NCBI GenBank assembly: GCA_019662115.1
Contig: JAIFVW010000008.1
Location: 1 to 36,832 of the forward strand
Reading direction: 5' to 3'
From: Candidatus Pacearchaeota archaeon
GTDB taxonomy: Archaea; Nanobdellota; Nanobdellia; Pacearchaeales; GW2011-AR1
Length of the DNA stretch: 36,832 bases
The number at the start of each line of letters is the position of its first letter. Position 1 is the stretch's first letter. This document shows positions 27,735-35,979 of this stretch, piece after piece. The translations under genes and the position numbers were made by a program. A model generated the notes under the pieces. That model ran no database searches. It saw only the letters and a list, made by a program, of their open reading frames with translations, and was not told the origin of the DNA.

Positions 27735-28609
27735 AGAGTTGTAATCACTTTTTCCTTTTTTGTCAATAATACTGTGTGCTCTGCTTGAGCAACTTTCTTT
27801 CCACTCTTTTCCACAAGCTGCGAATAGTGGTGCAACAGACCTGCTTCCTCTATTCTCTTTATTGCAATTAAGGCTCTTGATCCAAATTTGTTGCATAGCC
27901 ATCTTGAACAGAAAGGAAGAGTTGAATACTCTTCAGCAATATACAGAAGAACTTCCCTGGCAAAGGAATCTCGCACATTTCCTGGGTTTTCTAAATGGTA
28001 TATTCCAGAAGGCTTTCCATCCTTTACGCTTCCAAATCCAGAGGTAGCAAAAGGTTCTATTGCATATACCCCTTGCTCTATCTTTATTTCTTGCTGGTTA
28101 TCATAATTCGGAATGGTTATTCCCGAATGCAAGTCATACCTTTCTATTGAGTGTCCTGAGAGATTCTGTATTGGCTGTGCATTATGGGATTTGATTGCAG
28201 TTTCGATTGCTTTTCCTATTTTTCTCAATTCTGTCCCTATCTTTATTTCTTTCAATGCCTTTTCCAAGGCTTCTTCTGCTGCACTGATTAACTTTTTATT
28301 CTCCTCATCGTTTTCAAGATCAATAGAGAATGCAGTGTCTGCCACATATCCATCAACATGCACCCCAATATCTATTTTTAGCAGGCCTGAAGCTTTAGTT
28401 TCATCCTTGTATGCAGGAGTTGCGTGGGCGGCAATCTCATTTATTGATAAGTTTACTGGAAACGCCGGCTTCCCTTTCAGTTCCCTTATCTTTGATTCTA
28501 TCTTTTCTGCAATCTCAAGCAAAGGCGCTCCTTTCTTTGCAATTGTTTTTGCATAGGCTACAGCTTCATTTGCTATTTTTCCTGCCTTGATTAGCTTATC
28601 TTGATCCAT
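27731..28609 (-). CDS. map: Methionine aminopeptidase, type II
   Basis: FPVNLSINEIAAHATPAYKDE...LLKIDIGVHVDGYVADTAFSIDL...NLSGHSIERYDLHSG..., metal-ligand pattern of MetAP2. Confidence 0.95.
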   Translation of the reverse strand: MDQDKLIKAGKIANEAVAYAKTIAKKGAPLLEIAEKIESKIRELKGKPAFPVNLSINEIAAHATPAYKDETKASGLLKIDIGVHVDGYVADTAFSIDLENDEENKKLISAAEEALEKALKEIKIGTELRKIGKAIETAIKSHNAQPIQNLSGHSIERYDLHSGITIPNYDNQQEIKIEQGVYAIEPFATSGFGSVKDGKPSGIYHLENPGNVRDSFAREVLLYIAEEYSTLPFCSRWLCNKFGSRALIAIKRIEEAGLLHHYSQLVEKSGKKVAQAEHTVLLTKKEKVITTL

Positions 28610-28696
28610 ATTTGACCTACAAAGAGTGAGTTTTAAAATTCTTGCTTTCGGAAATATTTATATAGTTGAACGACAGTTTATATTATATTCCTTAGG

Positions 28697-29221
28697 ATGA
28701 AATTTTACCTTCTTTCCCTGCTGTTAGCACTTGTTGTATTACTGAGCTTTAGTTATGCCTCTGCAACATCTATATGCAAAGATACAGATACTACTAATAA
28801 CAGCACACATACAGACCAAGATCCTTTTACAAACACTACTTCTAACCAGACTCAAAATAACAATACAATTACACTAAATACAACCCAAGAGAATCAGACT
28901 AATCAAACCCAGCAGAATCAGACTCAAACACAGAACGATACACAAGAGAATGTAACTGAAACTACAAGGCTATCAGACTCTAATGATGATTCTGTTATGC
29001 GCACTGTCTCTTCTGTCAGCGGGAACACGTTTCAAAGCTCTGATACTTCTGAAACGGAAACAGAAGAAACTCCTATTAATGAGACTACAGAAAATGCGAC
29101 TTCACCTATTACAGGAGCAGTAACGGGCAATGCATCAACAAGAAATGTAGTATTAATTGCAATAGTTCTTGCGGTTCTTGCTGCACTTGGTGGTTTCTCC
29201 TGGTATAAACTAAGAAATTAG
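28697..29221 (+). CDS. Asn/Gln/Thr-rich secreted or cell-surface protein with C-terminal TM anchor
   Basis: Signal peptide MKFYLLSLLLALVVLLSFSYASA, low-complexity N/Q/T region with about 14 N-x-S/T sequons, C-terminal VVLIAIVLAVLAALGGFSWYKLRN. Confidence 0.75.
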   Translation: MKFYLLSLLLALVVLLSFSYASATSICKDTDTTNNSTHTDQDPFTNTTSNQTQNNNTITLNTTQENQTNQTQQNQTQTQNDTQENVTETTRLSDSNDDSVMRTVSSVSGNTFQSSDTSETETEETPINETTENATSPITGAVTGNASTRNVVLIAIVLAVLAALGGFSWYKLRN

Positions 29222-29613
29222 TTATTTTTTGATTCTTCTCTCTTTAGGGATATAGTTGAATATCTTTTCTCCATTTGATGCTCCGCACCCTATGAAGTCT
29301 CCATTGTGCTCTACTCGTCATTTATCTTAACAATATTCTTGTTAATTTGTTTCTTAAGGATTTGAGTTGCATCGAAGCTTAGCCTCAATTCATTGTTCAA
29401 TTCTTTTTTTATCATATACAAGCCTATAATCTCTATCCTTGCCATTTTTGCAAGCTCCATTATCTCATCCTTGCTCATCGTCCCGGAAAATCCTCTTATC
29501 TTCTCCTTTCCAGTTTCAATCAACAGATAGTTCAGTTCAGATATCCCGAACTCCTCATTCAATTGCTCTATAATCTTTTTCTTCTCTGGCGACTTTATGA
29601 AATTTACGTTCAT
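29222..29613 (-). pseudogene. PUA-like RNA-binding protein gene with disrupted 3' end (intact ORF 29311..29613 plus out-of-frame tail 29222..29314)
   Basis: ORF MNVNFIKSPEKKKIIEQLNEEFGISELNYLLIETGKEKIRGFSG...LRLSFDATQILKKQINKNIVKINDE*; the next frame continues VEHNGDFIGCGASNGEKIFNYIPKERRIKK*, coding-like and matching a recalled archaeal C-terminal motif. Confidence 0.55.
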
Positions 29614-30194
29614 GCTGTATTCCTTTGCGCTAGTGCTGCAAATTTTTCTTCATTTTGCCTAATATTAAGTTCGTGCATGTATTCTAGAATCTCTTTTTGC
29701 TCAGTCCATAACTCTTCTTTTCCTAATTTGACCATGCGAGTTAGCAATTGCCCTTCACTAGCTTCAAATAACTCTAGTACGCTTTCGTATATTGGATGTT
29801 TTGCAAGTTTAGTATATTCTTCAAGCATTTTTTCCTTTTTTGCAAATGATAATGCTGCGTATTCGGCCACTAGCTCCCCAACAAAATAAAGGGCTGAAGA
29901 GCCTATAGGAGAATAAAGGTCTGGTCTTGCAAGATAGTGCAGAAAATGGCCGCTCTCATGATATATATCACACTGCTTTGAAAGGGATTTGCCAGCAATT
30001 ATAATTTTAGGTTTTCCATTCGTCAGTTTGCCATGCATATCTACATTGGCTAAAAATCCAGATTGGTCAGCTTCCTCATTATATATTATATTACAAAGAT
30101 TAGGAACCTCTTGAAGCCCAAACTCATAGTACATCCTATTTACAAACATTTCATGCTTCATTCCTTCACACTTTTCTTTGATTTCTTTATTCAT
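29610..30194 (-). CDS. Putative zincin metallopeptidase
   Basis: CDIYHESGHFLHYLARPDLY (HExxH) followed by FVGELVAEYAALSFA (candidate third ligand Glu); ATGA overlaps on both sides. Confidence 0.6.
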   Translation of the reverse strand: MNKEIKEKCEGMKHEMFVNRMYYEFGLQEVPNLCNIIYNEEADQSGFLANVDMHGKLTNGKPKIIIAGKSLSKQCDIYHESGHFLHYLARPDLYSPIGSSALYFVGELVAEYAALSFAKKEKMLEEYTKLAKHPIYESVLELFEASEGQLLTRMVKLGKEELWTEQKEILEYMHELNIRQNEEKFAALAQRNTA

Positions 30195-30457
30195 TTTTCC
30201 CCTACTACGTATTTACATCCGTTAGGACCCACTAGTGCTTCATGGACTTGATTTCTTTTAAGATGTACAAAACTTCCTTTCTTTAATATAATATCTTTAC
30301 TATTTGTTTTCATTACCATTTCTCCATCAGTAATTACTAGCTTAGTTTCTTCTTCGTGGCTATGAGGAGAATAGAATTTATTTGGCTCATCAATCCATTC
30401 ATAGACTTCTACAAAACCTTCTTCCTTCAGCTTTCTCATTATTTCTTCATTGTCCAT
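30191..30457 (-). CDS. Cupin-domain protein
   Basis: FYSPHSHEEETKLVITDGEMVMKTNSKDIILKKGSFVHLKRNQVHEALVG: cupin motif 1/2. Confidence 0.8.
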   Translation of the reverse strand: MDNEEIMRKLKEEGFVEVYEWIDEPNKFYSPHSHEEETKLVITDGEMVMKTNSKDIILKKGSFVHLKRNQVHEALVGPNGCKYVVGEK

Positions 30458-31415
30458 TCTTTATTTCCTCCTTTAAGGTGAATTTTGATACAAAAAAGCC
30501 TTCCGAGTCATTATCCTGGGGATAAATTCTACAGGTGTTTTCAACTTCTTTCGAATAATGCTTGTCTTCCCAGTCTTTAACCCCGGGCCTGCATTTTACT
30601 GGCAAATGTACTGTTTCAAGGTGCAAGGGGAAATTTGAAAGTGCGAAATCTACAACCTCTTCATTTTCTTCTGGAGCGTGAGTACATGTGGAATATACAA
30701 TCTGGCCTCCTACCTTAAGGCATTTCACAGCATTTGCGAAAAGTTTCTTCTGCTGGCGAGAAAGGTTCTTTATTACTTTAGGATTCCACATTACGAATGT
30801 CTTTGGAGAGCTTCGCAATGTCCCCTCTCCAGAGCAGGGAGCATCAAGAAGTATCTTGTCGAATTTGAATTCTGACTTTGAGAGCCTCTCGCAAAGAACA
30901 ACCCCATCATTTTGAGTTATTATTGTATTTGATATCCCGCATCTTTCAAGATTTGATGAAAGTATTTTTATCCTATCAGTTCTTATGTCATTTGCCATAA
31001 GAGTTCCCTCGTTTTTCATTTTTGCCGCAATTTGAGTTGTCTTAGACCCAGGAGATGCGCACAAATCAAGAACAAATTCTCCCGGCTGAGGATTAAGGGC
31101 AAGGACTGAAAGCATGCTTGAAAGCTCCTGAATATAGTAATATCCTAGTAGATGTTCTATGGCATTTCCAAGCTCTCCAGGTCCAAGCTTGGATTCTACC
31201 ACCATTATTTCTGGGTCTGAAGGAAAAGGCTGTATGACCTTCCAGCGTTTATTTAGCCGATTAAACAGTTCGTGAGGTTGTATTTTTAGTGTATTGCATC
31301 GGATAAAATTTCGAGGTGAAGTATGAACTATCTTTTCAAACTCATGGAAATCTTCCTTTTTTGGAAGGAGCTTCTCCATTCTTTCTTGAAAGAGAGGTTT
31401 CATTTCATATGGCAT
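30447..31415 (-). CDS. NOL1/NOP2/Sun (NSUN) family RNA m5C methyltransferase
   Basis: LDLCASPGSKTTQIAAKM, ILLDAPCSGEGTLRSSPKTF, GGQIVYSTCTHAPEENEEVV. Confidence 0.93.
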   Translation of the reverse strand: MPYEMKPLFQERMEKLLPKKEDFHEFEKIVHTSPRNFIRCNTLKIQPHELFNRLNKRWKVIQPFPSDPEIMVVESKLGPGELGNAIEHLLGYYYIQELSSMLSVLALNPQPGEFVLDLCASPGSKTTQIAAKMKNEGTLMANDIRTDRIKILSSNLERCGISNTIITQNDGVVLCERLSKSEFKFDKILLDAPCSGEGTLRSSPKTFVMWNPKVIKNLSRQQKKLFANAVKCLKVGGQIVYSTCTHAPEENEEVVDFALSNFPLHLETVHLPVKCRPGVKDWEDKHYSKEVENTCRIYPQDNDSEGFFVSKFTLKEEIKNGQ

Positions 31416-31451
31416 AAAAATAGACAGAAAGACAGGTTTTAAGGCTGTTGC

Positions 31452-31943
31452 TTAGAGGTGTATTATTTGAATATCGGAATTGTGAAGGATACTTGCCATT
31501 TGCCTGATTTTCTCTGCAAGAATGATTCTATGACATGGGATTCTTGAGGGATTTATATCTCCATAATTCTTTATATTGCAGACGCACTGTAGTATAATGC
31601 CTGGATGCTTATATCTTTCATATTCATAGACTTTTCTTGTAATCTCGAGAATTTTTACTTTAGATGCCTCTGTGTCTAGCTTTTCCATATATTTCTGCGA
31701 GAATTCATCCCAACTAATGAGTTTGTGATACCATTCATTTACATGTCTTCCATCAGGAGCAATATTTGGCAACCACTCATCAAATAAATGAGTATATCCT
31801 TGCGGCGTTTTTACTCCTTTCCACAAATCTTCCCTTGGTTTTCTTCCAGAATTATCTGAGAGCCTTGATACAGTTAGATAACGAGCTAGGCCTTGATCTC
31901 GATGCATCAGGCCATCATCAACACATCCCGTATAAAGACGCAT
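31452..31943 (-). CDS. DUF488-family protein
   Basis: W-x-E-F..Y layout with ILQCVCNIKNYGDINPSRIPCHRIILAEKIRQMA (CHRxxLAE-type ending). Confidence 0.65.
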   Translation of the reverse strand: MRLYTGCVDDGLMHRDQGLARYLTVSRLSDNSGRKPREDLWKGVKTPQGYTHLFDEWLPNIAPDGRHVNEWYHKLISWDEFSQKYMEKLDTEASKVKILEITRKVYEYERYKHPGIILQCVCNIKNYGDINPSRIPCHRIILAEKIRQMASILHNSDIQIIHL

Positions 31944-32068
31944 ATAATTTATTCCAGCCTTTGTTTTTAAGGATTATTATAGTCAAGATTTTTGCCTTTT
32001 TCTCTCGAATAAAATTGCCACCATAACGTGTGAGGCCGAAGGCCGAACGCGCAGTACATTGAGATTTT

Positions 32069-32140
32069 AATTTCATCAAAAGGACGTTTAATATCACTTA
32101 TACGAATTTCATCAAAAGGACGTTTAATATCACTTATACG
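32069..32140. repeat. Perfect 36-nt tandem duplication
   Basis: aatttcatcaaaaggacgtttaatatcacttatacg at 32069-32104 and again at 32105-32140, directly abutting. Confidence 0.97.
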
Positions 32141-32195
32141 AATAGCTCTTTTCTATTGCCATAATCATTAAAAACTATGTTAAAGTTTGAACGTT

Positions 32196-32498
32196 ATGAA
32201 TGGCGGAACAGGAACTGGCTATGCAAATAGAGCACCTCGACATTATACAGATCCTATGTCTAAGGATTATAAACCTAATAGCCTTTTACAATCTATAAAT
32301 CTCACAGAAATTTTAAAGAAAGAAGGCTATAAACATACCTATACTATTTCTGATTATCATGCTTTAAGAGATTGGAATAAGTTTATCGAAGATATTAACT
32401 TGAGGGAGACCGACTTTCGGATTGTACCTGCTGAAATGTGTGCTGAGTTAGAGAACTCTCGATACCATTATGTTTTTACTCGTCCTAAGCTTAAGTAG
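32196..32498 (+). CDS. Hypothetical protein (orphan-like)
   Basis: 100-aa ORF from ATG 32196 (ORF track uses TTG 32187); no family recognised. Confidence 0.55.
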   Translation: MNGGTGTGYANRAPRHYTDPMSKDYKPNSLLQSINLTEILKKEGYKHTYTISDYHALRDWNKFIEDINLRETDFRIVPAEMCAELENSRYHYVFTRPKLK

Positions 32499-32500
32499 CT

Positions 32501-34837
32501 TTAGAATAATTTAACTTGCTTTGAAGCCTGGGCAACATCTTCGAAAGATTTGCCGAGCAATGAGAGAACTTGATTTGCTATAGGTTCTATTTGTTTCTTA
32601 ATATAATGATCATAGTCTAGCTTGCTTGTGTGTTTTTGTATTGGCTCAGGACCATTTTCTGTAATATAGTATTGAATTACATTGGAATCTAGATAAGGAA
32701 GCTTTCTTGCCGCCTTTACATGAGGTGGAGTTGTCTTGGTGTATTCATCAAGATTCTTTCTTATTGATTTTCTATATATTAATTGCTCGTCAATCTTGCC
32801 TTGCCTTATTTTTTTAATATAATCTTTGATAAATACTTCAACTGGCTCTTTATGGAATACTTTCATTAGTAATTCTCTTTGGAATTCTCTTGCTGCCTCT
32901 GTCCAGTCTCCTCTTATTGCTTCAAGACCGACTATTTCGAGGACTTCCTTTCCGTCTACTTTGTGGAGGCCAGCATATCTTTTCTTTGCGGCAACCTCTC
33001 CCTCTGCATTTCTTATTGCAGGAATCATAAGCGATAGATATTGCTTTGCAAACTGCAATTCAAGGTAAGACTTTCTGTTATAATATTTTTTTACATAATC
33101 TTCATAGAATTTAGTAATATACTCTCCAAGCTCCTCTCCTGCTTTATTTGCCTTGTCTTCAGGAAGATTTGTTTCTACAAACACGGAGTCTGTGTCAGAG
33201 TAAATTACCTTGTAGCCTTTCTTCTCTATTTCTTTTGCAGTGAGTTGGATTATCATCTGCCCGAAATGAGTGATCGCATTGGCAATTTTTAGGCTGAAGT
33301 AACGGCAGTTTGGACTTGCTAAAACACCAAAGAAAGAATTCATTATGATTTTTATTGCGTAGCTTGCAAGCTCTCTTTTCTCTTTCTTTGCTTTTTCCCT
33401 GGCTTTATGGAGGTTTTCAATTATTATAGGAAGAATTCCGTCATCATTTCTAAAGTATGCCTTGTTTGGGGACTCAATTGCCTCTGGCTCTTTCTTTTCA
33501 AGAAATGAAGCAGGATCAATATTGAATGTTCTGATGATGGAAGGGTATAGCGACTTGAAGTCTAGGATGAGGACATTGTGGAATATTCCTGACTTTGATG
33601 AATAGACATATCCTCCCTTGATTGGGGTCTCTTTTTCCGTATAATGGGTTGTTGGAGACACTAGATTTTTCTTTCTGGCCTCTCTTATGTATACAGAATC
33701 GAATGCTGCTATTGATGATTGTAATCTATCTAGAGGCATGCCTGTAAGCTGCGAGCGATCTATGGCTAGCTCATCAATCTTTGGCTTTGTAATAATATCA
33801 TAAGCTAACTTGCAATCCAATAAATTGTAGTCAACAAGCTTTTGTAAATCTTTTTCTTTCTGGCTCTTGTATAAGCTGTCTATCTCTTCATGCCTGTCCT
33901 TTCCCTTTAACAGCTTTCCCTGGCCAAGAAGAGACTGAGAAACATCTTCAAGAGTGTATGTATCAAATTTTGAGTTTTTAATTGAAGGAGCCTCTTGGAT
34001 AAATGGATCCCGAATTAGATTCAATCCATCTAGAACCACTCTTCCTGGAATATCTGCAGAAGAGCTTCTAAAGAAGTTTTCTTCGATCCTTAGCTTTACT
34101 TGTTCATCTGTTCTTCCTAGGTCAAATGGTATTTTGTGCTTTTGGAATAGATCTCTTAAGAAAACAAAATCAGCATCAATGACATTCCACCCTGTTATTA
34201 TATCTGGGTCCAACTTCAATAGCTCTTCCTTGAATTTGATTAGGGCTTCTGCTTCAGTCTTGACTGATTGCGTGTTTTCAAGCTTTTTGCTTGTAATCAT
34301 GAAGTTTTTCTTGTAATTTTTCGAATGTATTCCAACACAATATAAACCTGAAGGGCCTGATTCAGTGTCTATAGATACTATATTAAGTTCTGGCTTGAAT
34401 TCTGCTGTCTTTAAGCTTGGATTTTTGTAGATTCTGTCTATCCTTTCTGATTCCTCATAATCTCCATCTATTTCCATGCTTCCCTTGATATTGCAATCCA
34501 TGAGAAATCTATATTGAGGTCTTATGTCTGCCTCATATATTTGAATATTTTTTAGTTTCAATGCTTTTGTAATAAGATTAAGCTCAGTAAGGGTTGCTGA
34601 AGAGATTTTTATCACTGGCTCATTATGGAATGTTTTTAGGTTTGTATCTTCAACCTTATACTTCTTCAAAAGAGGGGATGCCTTCTGGCTGTCGCTCTTT
34701 TTTATAAAAAAGTATGGCTCTACCGTGTTGGTTGTGAGAAACGATTCTCCGTTCTCCAGCCTTCCGTATAGTTCAACCTGTGTTTTTCCTTCAATGGTTG
34801 AGTAAGTCGCATAGACAACAAATCCTTTCATCTCCAT
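32501..34837 (-). CDS. polB: Family B DNA polymerase
   Basis: Exo I SIDTES, Exo II GWNVIDADF, DFKSLYPSIIRTFNIDP, SYAIKIIMNSFFGVLASP, YSDTDSVFVE. Confidence 0.97.
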   Translation of the reverse strand: MEMKGFVVYATYSTIEGKTQVELYGRLENGESFLTTNTVEPYFFIKKSDSQKASPLLKKYKVEDTNLKTFHNEPVIKISSATLTELNLITKALKLKNIQIYEADIRPQYRFLMDCNIKGSMEIDGDYEESERIDRIYKNPSLKTAEFKPELNIVSIDTESGPSGLYCVGIHSKNYKKNFMITSKKLENTQSVKTEAEALIKFKEELLKLDPDIITGWNVIDADFVFLRDLFQKHKIPFDLGRTDEQVKLRIEENFFRSSSADIPGRVVLDGLNLIRDPFIQEAPSIKNSKFDTYTLEDVSQSLLGQGKLLKGKDRHEEIDSLYKSQKEKDLQKLVDYNLLDCKLAYDIITKPKIDELAIDRSQLTGMPLDRLQSSIAAFDSVYIREARKKNLVSPTTHYTEKETPIKGGYVYSSKSGIFHNVLILDFKSLYPSIIRTFNIDPASFLEKKEPEAIESPNKAYFRNDDGILPIIIENLHKAREKAKKEKRELASYAIKIIMNSFFGVLASPNCRYFSLKIANAITHFGQMIIQLTAKEIEKKGYKVIYSDTDSVFVETNLPEDKANKAGEELGEYITKFYEDYVKKYYNRKSYLELQFAKQYLSLMIPAIRNAEGEVAAKKRYAGLHKVDGKEVLEIVGLEAIRGDWTEAAREFQRELLMKVFHKEPVEVFIKDYIKKIRQGKIDEQLIYRKSIRKNLDEYTKTTPPHVKAARKLPYLDSNVIQYYITENGPEPIQKHTSKLDYDHYIKKQIEPIANQVLSLLGKSFEDVAQASKQVKLF

Positions 34838-34940
34838 CTTAGGAGAATTCTGTTTTTATAGCTTGCTTTAGCCTTATTTGTTGTCACTCGGTGGGAAGTA
34901 CTTTAGAAAGGTTTAAAAGTAATGATTTAGAAGATATTCT

Positions 34941-35567
34941 ATGATAAAAATGATGGATTCCCTGGAGATGTGTGTTTCACAACATATACCTTCTGTAGAA
35001 GGACCTATAGCTGGTGCTGTTGAAGATGAGTCAGTGTTCTATCATGGTTCGCATGTTAAGGACATTACACAGTTTCGACCTGGGACACATTTCGGAACCT
35101 TGGAACAGGCAAGGCTAGTGGCTAGAGAAAGGGCCCACAAGCCAGGGATATCAGGCGAAGGACATGTCTATCAGGTATCTCTTAATATCAAAAATCCTCT
35201 CCTTATTCAAGATGAAGGCACAAGGATTCATGATGTTAACGTTGTTAAAGCATTGAAGAGTGTTTTATGCTGGAGTGAAGAAAAAGCAAGAGAGGTTTAT
35301 CATGACGGGTATAAGAAAAGTCCCTTCTACATAGCTTCCGCAACTTATTATGATAAAGGCACTCTTTGTTCCAATAATCTTGAGTGTGAGCGAAGCTACG
35401 AGGCTTATTTGAGAGACGTTGCTGAGAAAGAAGGCTTTGATGGGTTTGTGTATAAAAACAGGGCGGAAGGAAGAGGAGACTCATATGTTATTTTCAGGCC
35501 AGACCAAGCGACGATTACAAAATCTTTCACAGCGTCTTTCGCTGAAAAGGTGCTAGGATATGGATAA
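34941..35567 (+). CDS. Putative ADP-ribosyltransferase-fold (ART-PolyVal-like) protein
   Basis: VFYHGSHVKDITQFRPGTHFGTLEQA...GHVYQVSLNIKNPLLIQDEG...EKEGFDGFVYKNRAEGRGDSYVIFRPDQATI: order of motifs matches ART-PolyVal-type domains. Confidence 0.6.
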   Translation: MIKMMDSLEMCVSQHIPSVEGPIAGAVEDESVFYHGSHVKDITQFRPGTHFGTLEQARLVARERAHKPGISGEGHVYQVSLNIKNPLLIQDEGTRIHDVNVVKALKSVLCWSEEKAREVYHDGYKKSPFYIASATYYDKGTLCSNNLECERSYEAYLRDVAEKEGFDGFVYKNRAEGRGDSYVIFRPDQATITKSFTASFAEKVLGYG

Positions 35568-35946
35568 TTACAAATTTGTAGAAGGTCCTATGGAAGCGTA
35601 TCTTGTTATGCTTCCTGTAGAGATAGCTATGCACGCTGGAGCATCTGTAAGAATTGTTAATGCAGTTACTCCGAAGGATGCTGCTTACAAACGTCTTAAG
35701 TATTCTATCTCTCGTCCTAACTTGCGCAATAATCTTTTGAAGATTATGGAAGATAACGGTTATCTAGAAAGTTGTATCACTCGCATTCCTCAGATTCCAC
35801 GTCCAGAAGGAGTTTCTAATGAAAGTTTTCAAAGGCTTAAAGAAAGCAGCCTGGCAAATGCACTTTATCAAAAGTTTAACGGAACACCATATGAAGGACA
35901 TCTTGCAAGAGTAAGGGATTATTTCAAAGCTCCTGTTCTTGAATAG
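35560..35946 (+). CDS. Hypothetical protein coupled to upstream ART-like gene
   Basis: 128-aa ORF whose ATG lies inside the 3' end of the 34941..35567 gene (8-nt overlap). Confidence 0.6.
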   Translation: MDNYKFVEGPMEAYLVMLPVEIAMHAGASVRIVNAVTPKDAAYKRLKYSISRPNLRNNLLKIMEDNGYLESCITRIPQIPRPEGVSNESFQRLKESSLANALYQKFNGTPYEGHLARVRDYFKAPVLE

Positions 35947-35979
35947 ACATCTTTTTATATTTCTTATTTATGAAGTTAT

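Noticed and set aside
27760-28556. Plus-strand ORFs 27760..28047, 27888..28106 and 28113..28556
   Set aside because: Antisense to methionine aminopeptidase.
32069-32140. 36-nt repeats as a CRISPR array
   Set aside because: Only two copies, directly abutting with no spacers, and no cas genes in the window; a tandem duplication.
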